Assembly: GCF_945906775.1 (NCBI RefSeq)
Contig: NZ_CAMDRE010000001.1
Location: 868,001 to 932,000, forward strand
Source of the DNA: Citrobacter sp. Marseille-Q6884
GTDB taxonomy: Bacteria; Pseudomonadota; Gammaproteobacteria; Enterobacterales; Enterobacteriaceae
Length of the DNA stretch: 64,000 nucleotides
Direction of reading: 5' to 3'
The stretch's first letter is position 1. Each line of letters starts with the position of its first letter. The notes beneath the pieces were generated by a model. It was not told where the DNA came from. It saw nothing but the letters and a program-made list of their open reading frames with translations, and searched no databases. The translations under genes were made by a program, and so were the position numbers. This document shows, piece by piece, positions 16,815 to 26,528 of the stretch.

Positions 16815-17393
16815 ATGTACCGGATTGTTCTCGGGAAAGTTTCTGTTTTAAGCACCGGCGCACTGCCCCGTGCGCTGTCTGAGCAGGCTCCGCAAGGTGC
16901 GCGCCGTGCGCGCTGGCTTGCGGGTCGCGTGCTGCTTTCCCACGCCCTGTCGCCCTTGCCTGACATTGTTTATGGCGAGCAGGGAAAGCCGGCTTTTTCA
17001 GCGGGCACACCGCTATGGTTCAATCTCAGTCACAGCGGTGATGACATCGCCCTGTTACTCAGCGATGAAGGGGAAGTGGGTTGCGACATTGAGGTCGTCC
17101 GCCCGCGTGAGAACTGGCAGACACTGGCAAATACGGTATTCAGTCTTGGGGAGCATGCTGAAGTCGAAGCGGAATGCCCGGACCAACAGCTGGCGGCATT
17201 CTGGCGTATCTGGACGCGCAAAGAAGCGATCGTGAAACAGCGCGGCGGCAGCGCCTGGCAAATAGTCAGCGTGGACAGCACCACACTGACCTCCTCACTC
17301 TCTGTTAGCCAGTGCCAACTGGATACGCTAAGTCTGGCCGTATGTACGCCCACGCCATTTACCGTAACAGCCGACGCCGTGCAGAGGTTATAA
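16815..17393 (+). CDS. acpT: 4'-phosphopantetheinyl transferase AcpT
   Basis: Sfp/HetI-type enzyme that moves phosphopantetheine from CoA to a Ser of carrier proteins; E. coli AcpT acts on carrier proteins of a dedicated lipid pathway rather than on the main AcpP. The 192-residue product shows the three family motifs: FNLSHSGDDIALLL (about 72), VGCDIEVV with the metal-binding Asp (about 89-96), and WRIWTRKEAIVKQ (WxxKEA, about 132-144). It is 3 residues shorter than the E. coli protein at the C-terminus. nikR follows 111 bases later. Confidence 0.93.
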   Translation: MYRIVLGKVSVLSTGALPRALSEQAPQGARRARWLAGRVLLSHALSPLPDIVYGEQGKPAFSAGTPLWFNLSHSGDDIALLLSDEGEVGCDIEVVRPRENWQTLANTVFSLGEHAEVEAECPDQQLAAFWRIWTRKEAIVKQRGGSAWQIVSVDSTTLTSSLSVSQCQLDTLSLAVCTPTPFTVTADAVQRL

Positions 17394-17504
17394 ATCCCCT
17401 GCCGATGCATTAACCTTTTCCCCGAATACCCGACGTGTGTTACAAAATGCGGTACAACCCGCATTCCCTGTGCGCCAATGCGCTCCATGAAAGGTTAAAT
17501 TCAG

Positions 17505-17906
17505 ATGCAACGAGTCACTATTACCCTCGATGACGATTTACTGGAAACGCTGGACAGCCTGAGTCAGCGTCGTGGCTACAACAATCGTTCCGAAGCAATC
17601 CGTGACATTTTGCGCGGCGCACTGGCGCAGGAGACGACCCAGGAGCACGGCACCCAGGGTTTCGCCGTGCTGTCCTATGTCTACGAACATGAAAAGCGTG
17701 ATTTAGCCAGCCGCATTGTCTCGACGCAGCACCATCATCACGATTTGTCGGTCGCCACATTGCACGTTCACATCAACCATGACGATTGCCTGGAAATCGC
17801 CGTTCTGAAAGGCGACATGGGCGATGTCCAACATTTTGCCGATGATGTGATTTCCCAGCGCGGTGTGCGCCACGGCCATTTGCAGTGTTTGCCAAAAGAA
17901 GAGTAA
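17505..17906 (+). CDS. nikR: Nickel-responsive repressor NikR (without adjacent nik operon)
   Basis: Ribbon-helix-helix repressor that, with nickel, shuts off the NikABCDE importer. The 133-residue protein has the N-terminal RHH (QRVTITLDDDLLETLDSLSQRRG), and the C-terminal ACT-like domain keeps all four nickel ligands H76, H87, H89 and C95. In E. coli nikR is the last gene of nikABCDER; here acpT stands directly upstream and no nikABCDE is present. I see no GTATGA-N16-TCATAC operator in the 111-base upstream gap. The regulator appears intact, so it probably controls a distant target. Confidence 0.95.
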   Translation: MQRVTITLDDDLLETLDSLSQRRGYNNRSEAIRDILRGALAQETTQEHGTQGFAVLSYVYEHEKRDLASRIVSTQHHHHDLSVATLHVHINHDDCLEIAVLKGDMGDVQHFADDVISQRGVRHGHLQCLPKEE

Positions 17907-17971
17907 TCCCCGGCTGCAGCGCTGAGTCTACATGTTACTCACATTTGTAAGCCGTCATCCGACATCAGGTT

Positions 17972-19096
17972 TTACGCCATTGTGCCAATCGTCTTTCGGA
18001 AACGCAGTAGCGCAATCAGGAAGAACGCGCTGCCGATAGCCAGTAGCGTCAGGAACTGCGGCCAGACAATGCCGAACCCTGCGCCGCGATAGAGTATCGC
18101 TTGTGCAAGGCTGACAAAGTGAGTGGTCGGCATGGTCAGCATAATGTCCTGCACCGCCTGCGGCATACTTTCGCGCGGTGTGGAACCGCCAGAGAGCATC
18201 TGTAACGGCAGCAAGACCAGAATCATTAGCAGCCCCAGTTGTGGCATCGAACGCGCCAGCGTCCCCATAAAAATCCCAATCGATGTCGTCGCAAACAGGC
18301 TTAGCGCCACGCCGAGCATAAACAGCGGGATCGAGCCTTCAATCGGCACGCCGAGGACCCCTTTTACCATCAGCATCAGAGACAAACCGGAAACCACCAG
18401 CACCACCAATCCCATCGACCAGATTTTTGCCATCATGATCTCAAACGGTGTCACCGGCATGACCAGCAGATGTTCTATTGTCCCGTGTTCACGTTCACGA
18501 ATCAGCGCCGACCCGGTCAAAACAATCGCCAGCATGGTGATGTTGTTAATAATGGCCATGACCGCCCCGAAGCGCGCAGGCTCCAGGTTGGGGTTGAAGC
18601 GCATGCGGATCTCCAGCCCAACCGGCTGCACGTTGTTATCGCGATAACGCGCGATAAAACTGTTCACCTCGCCGCTGATGATATTCTGGATATAGCTGTT
18701 GCCGGTAAACGCCTGACTCATCCGCGTGGCATCCACGTTTACCTGGATATCCGGTTGCCGCCCTGCCAGTACATCACGCTGAAAATTAGGCGGAATATTC
18801 ACAGCAAAGGTGTAGCGCCCGGCATCCAGACCCGCGTCCATTTCGTCGGCGGTGATCATTTCCGGCGGTAAAAACCACGGGCGATAAAAGCTGTTCACAA
18901 TGCGATTCGACAGCGGTGACTGATCCATATCGGCAATGGCAATCGGCGCAAGATGCAGCGAGCCCGGCAATACCGTCGCGGAAGAGTAAACCGAAACCGT
19001 GAAGGCGAAGACGATGAGTGTCAGCATCGCTTTATCCCCCAACAAACTGCGTAACTCTTTCAGCCCGAGGTTATAAATATTGCGTAATCGGCGCAT
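17972..19096 (-). CDS. yhhJ: ABC-2 type membrane permease YhhJ
   Basis: A 374-residue inner-membrane permease of the ABC-2 family: one N-terminal helix (about 20-40), a large periplasmic domain (about 45-175) and five or six C-terminal helices with REREHGTIEHLLVMPVTPFEI, the ABC-2 coupling helix. It is the last gene of yhiI-rbbA-yhhJ, and its ATG overlaps the rbbA TGA by one base. The 28 upstream in-frame codons lie inside rbbA and are not used. With YhiI it likely forms a tripartite exporter; substrate unknown. Confidence 0.9.
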   Translation of the reverse strand: MRRLRNIYNLGLKELRSLLGDKAMLTLIVFAFTVSVYSSATVLPGSLHLAPIAIADMDQSPLSNRIVNSFYRPWFLPPEMITADEMDAGLDAGRYTFAVNIPPNFQRDVLAGRQPDIQVNVDATRMSQAFTGNSYIQNIISGEVNSFIARYRDNNVQPVGLEIRMRFNPNLEPARFGAVMAIINNITMLAIVLTGSALIREREHGTIEHLLVMPVTPFEIMMAKIWSMGLVVLVVSGLSLMLMVKGVLGVPIEGSIPLFMLGVALSLFATTSIGIFMGTLARSMPQLGLLMILVLLPLQMLSGGSTPRESMPQAVQDIMLTMPTTHFVSLAQAILYRGAGFGIVWPQFLTLLAIGSAFFLIALLRFRKTIGTMA

Positions 19097-21837
19097 CACC
19101 CCTCCTGTTTTTTCAGCAGCAACACGCTCAGACCGACCACCAGCGGAATGGCGATCACCAACGGAATAAACGATGGCCAAAGATCCACAAGATCCAGTGC
19201 TTTTGAGAACGTTCCGCGCGCGATAGTCAGAAAATGGCTGGTCGGGTAAATCTCACCGATCCAGCGTCCCGGTCCTTCCAGTGATGCTACCGGGTCGATC
19301 ATCCCGGAAAACTGTGTTGCCGGAATTAACGTAATGATCGCCGTACCGAAAATGGCCGCAATCTGACTCTTCATAAACGTGGAGATAAGCAATCCGAGCC
19401 CGGTAGCGATGGTGATGTACAGCAGTGCCGCGAGCGTCAGCGTCAAAAAACTCCCTTTGTGCGGCACGCCAAACACAAACACCGACAGCGCACACAGCAG
19501 CAGGAAGTTCAGCATGCCCAACACGATGTAAGGCAGTTGTTTGCCCAGCAAAAACTCGCTGCGGGTCGTGGGCGTGACATACAGATTAATAATGGAGCCC
19601 AACTCTTTCTCACGCACCACGCTCAGGGCGCTGAGCATGGAAGGGATCATCATCAGTAACAAGGGGATCACGGCAGGAACAATGGCGGGCAGGCTCTTCA
19701 CATCCGGGTTGTAGCGATACCGTGTTTCAATGGTCATCAACCCCTTCTGCCCACTGGCGTTTGGCTGACGCGCCATTGCCTCCTGAAGCCACGCCTGGTG
19801 CATCGCCTGTACATAGCCCCGCACCGTTTCAGCGCGGCTCGGCATCGCGCCATCCACCCAAACGCCCAGTTGTACCGGCGTTCCGCGCGCAATATCACGA
19901 CCAAAATGAGGGGGGATCTCTATCGCCACCGCCACTTCACCTGAGCGCATCCTTCGGTCTAACTCATCGTAACTGGTGAGCGGGGGTTGCTCGATAAAAT
20001 AACGGGAGCCTGCCAGATTCAGTGACCATGCCTGACTACTGACGGTTTGATCGCGATCGAGCACGGCAAAGCGCAGGTTTTCCACATCCATGCTGATGCC
20101 ATAACCCATGATCAACATCAGGATCACCGTGCCCATCAATGCCAGCGTTGAACGCACCGGATCGCGCCGTAACTCCAGCGCTTCACGGCGGCTATAGCTA
20201 AACAGACGCCGCAGACTAAACCCTTGCCGTGGCGGCTGGCGGTTTTCGTGAACAACCGGTACTGCCGGTGAGGTCAACTCCGGCGCCGGACCTGCCGCTT
20301 CCTGTAACCAGGAGATAAACGCCTCTTCCAGGCTGGCAGCACCACGTTGTTCCACCAGCGCCTGCGGCGTGCCGCTGGCTAGCACTTTTCCGGCATGCAT
20401 CAGCGACATACGGTCGCAGCGCTCGGCTTCATTCATAAAGTGAGTGGAAATAAAAATCGTCACTTTATCCTGACGTGACAGATCAACCATCAGTTGCCAG
20501 AACATATCCCTGGCCACCGGGTCAACGCCGGAAGTCGGTTCATCGAGAATTAACATTTCCGGGCGGTGGATCACCGCAACCGCCAACGACAACCGCTGGC
20601 GAATCCCCAGCGGCAAGGCGCCAGGCAGAACGTCTTCGACATCGCTAAGCGAAAAGCGCTCACTCATCTCTTTCACGCGTTCCGGGATCTCCGCCTCGGG
20701 GATATGGAACAGACGCGCGTGTAGCTCCAGGTTTTGCCGCACGGTCAGTTCGCTGTAGAGCGAAAAAGCCTGCGACATGTAGCCCACCCGGCGGCGGGTG
20801 TCGATATTGTTCGGATCAACCGCTTCCCCGAACAGCCACGCCTCGCCCTCACTGGCAGGAAGCAGCCCGGTCAACATCTTCATGGTGGTGGATTTACCGC
20901 AGCCGTTGGAGCCGAGAAAACCGAAGATTTCCCCGCGCGGAATGCGAAAGTTAACGTGGTCAACGGCGACGAACTTACCGAAGCGCATGGTCAGATCCCG
21001 CGCTTCAATGGCAATCTCTTCCTGCTCAGCGTGATACGGCGGAATCACGACCGGTTTGTGCGCCTGACGCTGGGCTTCGGGTAACAGCGCGATAAATGCC
21101 TGCTCCAGCGTATCGCTGCCCGTTTTTTCTCGTAGCTGCTGCGCACTACCTGTGGCTAACACCTCCCCGGCATTCATCGCCACCAGCCAGTCAAAACGCT
21201 CGGCCTCTTCCATATAGGCGGTGGCAACCAGTACGCTCATGTTGGTCTGGCGCTGGCGGATGTGGTTAATCAACTCCCAAAACTGGGCGCGGGAAAGGGG
21301 GTCTACCCCGGTGGTCGGCTCATCAAGAATCAATAATTCCGGGTCGTGGATCAGCGCACAGCACAATCCCAGCTTTTGTTTCATGCCACCGGAGAGTTTC
21401 CCGGCAGGACGATCGCGAAACGGCGCCAGACCCGTGCTGTTCAACAACTCGGTTATGCGCGCTTCACGCTCCGCTTTATCATGCCCAAACAGGCGCGCGA
21501 AGAAATCGACGTTCTCATACACCGACAGCGTGTGATACAGGTTTTTCCCCAGCCCCTGCGGCATCCAGGCAATACGGGGACAGACGTCGCGACGGTGTTT
21601 CGGGTCACGCATGTCACCCCCCAGCACCATCACGTTCCCCTGTTCAATAACGCGTGCGCCGGAGATAAGCGACAGCAGACTTGATTTACCCACACCGTCA
21701 GGACCAATCAATCCCACCATGCTGCGGGCGGGAATATCCAGCGTGATATTATTCAGCGCCATCGTTGCCCCGTAATGCTGACTCACGCTGTCAAGGCGCG
21801 CCACGGGAGGAACGGGAACAAGCGCCAGGTGCGTCAT
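19096..21837 (-). CDS. rbbA: Double ABC ATPase/permease fusion RbbA (YhiH)
   Basis: A 913-residue protein with two ABC ATPase domains followed by an ABC-2 permease. Walker A motifs are GPDGVGKSS (first domain, about 40-48) and GSNGCGKST (second, about 308-316); Walker B LILDEPT appears in both. The first signature is LSGGMKQ; the second is degenerate (LPLGIRQ). The last 370 residues hold a periplasmic domain and membrane helices with REKELGSIINLYVTP. E. coli RbbA was isolated as a ribosome-bound ATPase. It overlaps yhiI by 4 bases and yhhJ by 1, pointing to an export complex. Confidence 0.93.
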   Translation of the reverse strand: MTHLALVPVPPVARLDSVSQHYGATMALNNITLDIPARSMVGLIGPDGVGKSSLLSLISGARVIEQGNVMVLGGDMRDPKHRRDVCPRIAWMPQGLGKNLYHTLSVYENVDFFARLFGHDKAEREARITELLNSTGLAPFRDRPAGKLSGGMKQKLGLCCALIHDPELLILDEPTTGVDPLSRAQFWELINHIRQRQTNMSVLVATAYMEEAERFDWLVAMNAGEVLATGSAQQLREKTGSDTLEQAFIALLPEAQRQAHKPVVIPPYHAEQEEIAIEARDLTMRFGKFVAVDHVNFRIPRGEIFGFLGSNGCGKSTTMKMLTGLLPASEGEAWLFGEAVDPNNIDTRRRVGYMSQAFSLYSELTVRQNLELHARLFHIPEAEIPERVKEMSERFSLSDVEDVLPGALPLGIRQRLSLAVAVIHRPEMLILDEPTSGVDPVARDMFWQLMVDLSRQDKVTIFISTHFMNEAERCDRMSLMHAGKVLASGTPQALVEQRGAASLEEAFISWLQEAAGPAPELTSPAVPVVHENRQPPRQGFSLRRLFSYSRREALELRRDPVRSTLALMGTVILMLIMGYGISMDVENLRFAVLDRDQTVSSQAWSLNLAGSRYFIEQPPLTSYDELDRRMRSGEVAVAIEIPPHFGRDIARGTPVQLGVWVDGAMPSRAETVRGYVQAMHQAWLQEAMARQPNASGQKGLMTIETRYRYNPDVKSLPAIVPAVIPLLLMMIPSMLSALSVVREKELGSIINLYVTPTTRSEFLLGKQLPYIVLGMLNFLLLCALSVFVFGVPHKGSFLTLTLAALLYITIATGLGLLISTFMKSQIAAIFGTAIITLIPATQFSGMIDPVASLEGPGRWIGEIYPTSHFLTIARGTFSKALDLVDLWPSFIPLVIAIPLVVGLSVLLLKKQEG

Positions 21838-22901
21838 TGCGGTAACCTCACAACCAGATCATCAGGCCAGCTACGCGTTTCGTCTACGCGCACCCAGGCC
21901 ATCCCCGGCAGACCGGTTTTGACGTATTCCAGATGTTGCTGCAGTAATTCCGGCGGAATGCGGGCTTTGACACGGAACATCAGCTTCAGTCGTTCATCAC
22001 TGGTTTCGACCGTTTTCGGCGTAAACTGCGCCACGCTGGCCACAAAGCTGATGGTCGCCGGGATACGCAGATCCGGCGCGGCATCCAGCACCAGGCGCGC
22101 TTCACCGCCAATCTTCAGTAAACCAGCCTGTTCGGTTGGCAAGAAGAACGTCATGTAGACATCGCTGAGATCGACCATATTCAGCACACGTCCACCGGCG
22201 GAAAGCACTTCACCCGGCTCAGCCACGCGGTACTGTACGCGACCGTCGCGCGGGGCTTTCAGCTCACTGTCATCAATGTCTGCAGCAATCCGTCGTTCGG
22301 TCGCCTGCGCGGCTTCAACACGGGTTTGCGCCTGGATAATGCTGGTTCGGGCAGCTTCAATGGCCGCTTTCGCCGCAGATACCTGCGCTTTTGCCGATTC
22401 CAGCGCCGCGCGCGCACTTTCAGCAGCGGCACGATCGTCATCCAGTTGTTGTTCAGACACGGCTCCACGCTGTGAGAGCGAACGGGAACGGAGGTGACGT
22501 TTGGAGACAGATTGCAGCTCCGCTTCACGCTGTTTTACCACCGACTGCGCGGCGCGCATTTCACTTTGGCGCTGTTCCAGCAGCGCACGCGCTGCCGCAA
22601 CGGCGCTTTCAGCCTCTTTGATTTGCGCAACCGCTTCCAGCCGCTGCTCGTGCAGCACACGGGTATCCATCTTCGCCAGCACCTCACCCTGGCGAACAAA
22701 CTGTCCTTCCGACACGAGGATCGTATCAATACGCCCGGCAATCTTCGTGGCGATATCCACTTCCGTGGCTTCAATCCTGCCATTGCTGGTCGCAAATCCC
22801 TCCGGTACTCCTGCTGGGCGCAACATCCACCATGCGACAGCGGCGACCACAACCAGGATGCCCGCTCCCCACCACACCAGATGACGCTTAAACTTATCCA
22901 T
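21834..22901 (-). CDS. yhiI: HlyD-family membrane fusion protein YhiI
   Basis: A 355-residue periplasmic adaptor anchored by one N-terminal helix (HLVWWGAGILVVVAAVAWWML, about 6-26). A lipoyl-like half-motif (GRIEATEVDIATKIAGRI) precedes a long alanine/glutamine/arginine-rich coiled coil (about 75-205), followed by the second half (LKAPRDGRVQYRVAEPGEVL). It is first in the overlapping yhiI-rbbA-yhhJ operon and probably links that ABC transporter to an outer-membrane channel encoded elsewhere. Confidence 0.92.
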   Translation of the reverse strand: MDKFKRHLVWWGAGILVVVAAVAWWMLRPAGVPEGFATSNGRIEATEVDIATKIAGRIDTILVSEGQFVRQGEVLAKMDTRVLHEQRLEAVAQIKEAESAVAAARALLEQRQSEMRAAQSVVKQREAELQSVSKRHLRSRSLSQRGAVSEQQLDDDRAAAESARAALESAKAQVSAAKAAIEAARTSIIQAQTRVEAAQATERRIAADIDDSELKAPRDGRVQYRVAEPGEVLSAGGRVLNMVDLSDVYMTFFLPTEQAGLLKIGGEARLVLDAAPDLRIPATISFVASVAQFTPKTVETSDERLKLMFRVKARIPPELLQQHLEYVKTGLPGMAWVRVDETRSWPDDLVVRLPQ

Positions 22902-23204
22902 ATTCGACCCGCCGTAATCCCTGTTACCAAACGATGCGTGTCACAAAGCCCGCTGAACGGCTATTCAGCGGGAGATTCCATCCGGGATATGAAGGAATGA
23001 GAAACAAAGGCCAGACGGCGGACAGGCGTCATGACAACGCTCACCGCAAAGGAAGTGAATGACGAAGATGCGAGAAAATCGGGTAGTAATGTTGTCATCA
23101 TCAGCGTTCCTGGCCGGAAATGAAACACGCATACTCATAACTGCTATCTATTGAATACTAGCATCTGGATTCGATATGTCTATTCGGTTGTTATAGGCAG
23201 AATC
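22902..23204. other. yhiI-yhiN spacer with a 9-bp hairpin
   Basis: This 303-base gap carries the yhiI promoter and the 3' end of the yhiN transcript. At 22949-22972 CCCGCTGAA and TTCAGCGGG make a perfect 9-base stem with a CGGCTA loop, about 48 bases upstream of yhiI on its template, so it may be an operator or leader structure. E. coli yhiJ, yhiL and yhiM, which lie in this position there, are absent. Confidence 0.55.
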
Positions 23205-24401
23205 TTAACTCTGCGACACTAAATCCTGTGCGCACGCCCAGGCGCTCGACCACGCCCACTGGAAGTTATAGCCGCCCAGCCAACCGGTGACGTCCATGAC
23301 TTCGCCGATAAAGTAGAGTCCCGGCACTTTGCGCGCTTCCATCGTGCGCGATGACAGTTCATTGGTATCGACGCCACCCAGTGTGACTTCCGCGGTACGA
23401 TACCCTTCCGTACCGTTTGGTTGTACGCGCCATTCGGTCAGCGTTGCCACCAACGTCTGTTGATCGCGCACGTTAAGCCGTTTGAGCGTCACATCCGGGA
23501 TTTGTCCCAGTTGCTGTAAACACTCCACCAGACGCTTAGGCAACTGCATCGCCAGCGTATTTTTCAGGCTCTGATTTGGATGCGCACTACGCTGTTCATC
23601 AAGGAAGCTTGCGAGATCAATATCTGGCAACAAATTAATGCTGACACATTCACCAGGCTGCCAAAAACTGGAAATCTGCAAAACAGCCGGACCTGAAAGT
23701 CCACGGTGCGTGAAGAGCAGATTTTCACGAAATACGGTGCCATCCTCGGCGGTGATAACAGAAGGTACAGACACGCCAGAAAGCACCTGAAGCTGCTCCA
23801 GCAGCGGCTTATGCAACGTAAAAGGCACCAGACCCGCTCGCGTCGGCAAAACGTTCAGGCCGAACTGTTCGGCAATTTTATAACCAAACGGCGTCGCGCC
23901 CAGACCCGGCATGGAGAGCCCCCCGCTGGCAATGACCAGCTTTTTCGCGCCGACCGTCATGCCGTTCAGCGCCAACGTAAAACCGTCATCATCACGCGCG
24001 ACACTCAGGACTTCGCTACGTAACCGCATCGTTACGTTACCTTTTTCGCACTCTGCCACCAGCATATTGACAATTTGCTCAGCGGAGTCGTCGCAGAACA
24101 GTTGTCCCAGCGTTTTTTCATGCCAGGCAATACCGTGTTTGCCGACCAGATCGATAAAGTCCCACTGCGTGTAGCGAGCCAGCGCAGATTTGCAAAAATG
24201 GGGGTTTTGGCTCAAATAGGCCGCCGGCTCCACATAAAGGTTCGTAAAGTTACAACGCCCCCCACCAGACATGAGGATCTTACGTCCTGGCTTTTTACCA
24301 TTATCGATCAGCAGTACGCGACTACCTGCCTGTCCTGCCTGCGCGGCACAGAACATACCCGCTGCGCCAGCGCCTATAATAACGGTATCAAACCTTTCCA
24401 C
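23205..24401 (-). CDS. yhiN: Flavoprotein YhiN (HI0933/BaiN family oxidoreductase)
   Basis: A 398-residue FAD-binding protein of the HI0933-like family, which includes bile-acid BaiN-type reductases; function in enterics is unknown. The N-terminal Rossmann motif is IIGAGAAGMFCA (about 8-19), followed by GKKPGRKILMSGGGRCNFTN, and the C-terminus has the FAD signature GLYFIGEVMDVTGWLGGYNFQWA. Translation most likely starts at a GTG (24401) with AGAGAGGATC just before it; the 22-codon upstream extension lacks such a site. It is divergent from pitA. Confidence 0.92.
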   Translation of the reverse strand: MERFDTVIIGAGAAGMFCAAQAGQAGSRVLLIDNGKKPGRKILMSGGGRCNFTNLYVEPAAYLSQNPHFCKSALARYTQWDFIDLVGKHGIAWHEKTLGQLFCDDSAEQIVNMLVAECEKGNVTMRLRSEVLSVARDDDGFTLALNGMTVGAKKLVIASGGLSMPGLGATPFGYKIAEQFGLNVLPTRAGLVPFTLHKPLLEQLQVLSGVSVPSVITAEDGTVFRENLLFTHRGLSGPAVLQISSFWQPGECVSINLLPDIDLASFLDEQRSAHPNQSLKNTLAMQLPKRLVECLQQLGQIPDVTLKRLNVRDQQTLVATLTEWRVQPNGTEGYRTAEVTLGGVDTNELSSRTMEARKVPGLYFIGEVMDVTGWLGGYNFQWAWSSAWACAQDLVSQS

Positions 24402-24630
24402 GTTGCGATCCTCTCTAAAAAGCGGGCGTGAATTGTAAAGATTCCTCAGTGGTCGCACCAGCACCAAACTATCAATAATAGGTATTTATCTGAATTCTAT
24501 AGGATAATTCTTTAGTGGTGTAAAACAAAGCAGGAGACAAATCAAAAAAACTCTATATTTCACTTTGCCCGCGCCGCCAAAGTCACTGATAATGCGCCGC
24601 GTTCATGTCCTCAAAATGGCGTAACGTCCT

Positions 24631-26130
24631 ATGCTACATTTGTTTGCTGGCCTGGATTTACATACCGGGCTTTTACTATTGCTTGCTCTGGCTTTCGTGC
24701 TGTTCTACGAAGCAATTAACGGCTTCCATGACACAGCCAATGCTGTCGCAACCGTGATTTATACCCGTGCAATGCGTTCGCAATTGGCGGTTGTCATGGC
24801 TGCATTGTTCAACTTCTTTGGTGTTTTGCTGGGTGGTCTCAGTGTAGCCTATGCCATCGTGCACATGCTGCCGACAGACCTGCTGCTGAACATGGGATCT
24901 TCACATGGCCTCGCCATGGTGTTTTCCATGTTGCTGGCGGCTATTATCTGGAACCTCGGTACCTGGTACTTTGGTTTGCCGGCATCCAGTTCTCACACGC
25001 TGATTGGCGCGATTATCGGTATTGGTTTAACCAATGCATTGATGAACGGCACGTCAGTGGTGGACGCACTTAACATTCCGAAAGTCATTAACATTTTCGG
25101 TTCACTGATCATTTCCCCTATTGTCGGCCTGGTGTTCGCTGGCGGTCTGATCTTTTTGCTGCGTCGCTACTGGAGCGGCACCAAAAAACGGGCGCGTATT
25201 CACCTGACACCTGCTGAGCGTGAAAAGAAAGACGGCAAGAAAAAACCGCCATTCTGGACACGTATCGCACTGATCCTCTCCGCTATCGGCGTGGCGTTCT
25301 CTCATGGCGCTAACGACGGTCAGAAAGGCATTGGTCTGGTCATGCTGGTTCTGATTGGCGTAGCGCCTGCGGGCTTCGTGGTTAATATGAATGCTTCCGG
25401 TTACGAAATTACCCGTACTCGCGATGCTATCAATAACGTCGAAACCTACTTCCAGCAACGCCCTGACCTGCTCAAGCAGGCCACTGGCGTCGATCAGCTG
25501 ATTCCGTCTCCGACTGACACGGGCACAACGACACCGGCAGAGTTCCATTGTCACCCGGCGAATACCATCAACGCGCTTGATCGTGCGAAAGGTATGCTGG
25601 CGAATCTGGAAACCTACGACAAGTTAAGCGTTGAGCAGCGTAGCCAGTTGCGTCGCATTATGCTGTGCATTTCCGATACGACCGATAAAGTCGTGAAACT
25701 GCCTGGCGTGAGCAGCGACGATCAGCGTCTGCTGAAGAAACTGAAAACCGACATGTTGAGCACCATTGAGTACGCTCCGGTGTGGATCATCATGGCTGTC
25801 GCTCTGGCTCTGGGCTGCGGTACGATGATTGGCTGGCGTCGCGTGGCAACAACAATCGGTGAGAAAATCGGTAAGAAAGGCATGACCTATGCTCAGGGTA
25901 TGTCGGCACAGATGACTGCCGCTGTCTCTATCGGTCTCGCCAGTTACACCGGTATGCCGGTTTCCACCACGCACGTTCTCTCCTCTTCTGTTGCGGGGAC
26001 GATGGTTGTTGACGGTGGCGGTTTACAGCGTAAAACGGTGACCAGCATTCTGATGGCCTGGGTCTTCACCCTGCCTGCAGCGATTATACTTTCTGGGGTG
26101 CTGTACTGGCTCTCCCTGAAGCTTATCTAA
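24631..26130 (+). CDS. pitA: Low-affinity metal-phosphate:H+ symporter PitA
   Basis: Inner-membrane transporter for phosphate as a neutral metal-phosphate complex, also a main route of zinc and tellurite entry. The 499-residue protein has about ten helices with the two PiT family repeats: EAINGFHDTANAVATV near the N-terminus and SHGANDGQKGIGLVML near residue 226, separated by a large hydrophilic loop (about 255-365). It ends in a bidirectional terminator shared with convergent uspB. Confidence 0.97.
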   Translation: MLHLFAGLDLHTGLLLLLALAFVLFYEAINGFHDTANAVATVIYTRAMRSQLAVVMAALFNFFGVLLGGLSVAYAIVHMLPTDLLLNMGSSHGLAMVFSMLLAAIIWNLGTWYFGLPASSSHTLIGAIIGIGLTNALMNGTSVVDALNIPKVINIFGSLIISPIVGLVFAGGLIFLLRRYWSGTKKRARIHLTPAEREKKDGKKKPPFWTRIALILSAIGVAFSHGANDGQKGIGLVMLVLIGVAPAGFVVNMNASGYEITRTRDAINNVETYFQQRPDLLKQATGVDQLIPSPTDTGTTTPAEFHCHPANTINALDRAKGMLANLETYDKLSVEQRSQLRRIMLCISDTTDKVVKLPGVSSDDQRLLKKLKTDMLSTIEYAPVWIIMAVALALGCGTMIGWRRVATTIGEKIGKKGMTYAQGMSAQMTAAVSIGLASYTGMPVSTTHVLSSSVAGTMVVDGGGLQRKTVTSILMAWVFTLPAAIILSGVLYWLSLKLI

Positions 26131-26143
26131 GCGAATGTGCAAT

Positions 26144-26177
26144 AAAAAAGCGGGCCAACAAACGGCCCGCTTTTTTT
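26144..26177. terminator. Bidirectional terminator of pitA and uspB
   Basis: AAAAAAGCGGGCC pairs with GGCCCGCTTTTTTT across a short loop, with A-runs on one side and T-runs on the other, so it can end transcripts from both pitA (plus) and uspB (minus). Confidence 0.92.
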
Positions 26178-26192
26178 ATGTCTGTCGTAAGG

Positions 26193-26528
26193 TTAGTGCC
26201 AGATAATGAGCGCCACCATACTGATCAATACCAGGCCGCATAACGCGCTGGTAAGAATAAATTGACCGCGAACCCGCTCACAGCGGCGAATAAATTCATC
26301 ATCATGATGATCGCGGTAACGCTGAGCGTAGATATACCACACCAGACGCATCTGCTTGTTAGGCTGCCCATGCGAGGTAAAAAAGCCTCCGCCATCGACA
26401 TACTGGTAAAGTAATGGATCGCAACCACGAAGTACCACTAACAGTGCGCGTAACGAAGAAAAATAACGCGCCATATTAACAATGCAAACGACACATAAAG
26501 CCCAGAACAACGCAATGGTGCTTATCAT
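26193..26528 (-). CDS. uspB: Universal stress protein B
   Basis: A 111-residue inner-membrane protein with helices at both ends (ISTIALFWALCVVCIVNMARYF and FILTSALCGLVLISMVALIIW). E. coli UspB is induced by sigma-S in stationary phase and is needed for ethanol resistance; its biochemical role is unknown. The gene is divergent from uspA and convergent with pitA, the conserved arrangement. Confidence 0.95.
   Translation of the reverse strand: MISTIALFWALCVVCIVNMARYFSSLRALLVVLRGCDPLLYQYVDGGGFFTSHGQPNKQMRLVWYIYAQRYRDHHDDEFIRRCERVRGQFILTSALCGLVLISMVALIIWH

Noticed and set aside
17394..17504. NikR operator upstream of nikR
   Set aside because: No GTATGA-N16-TCATAC-like arms could be found in the 111-base gap.
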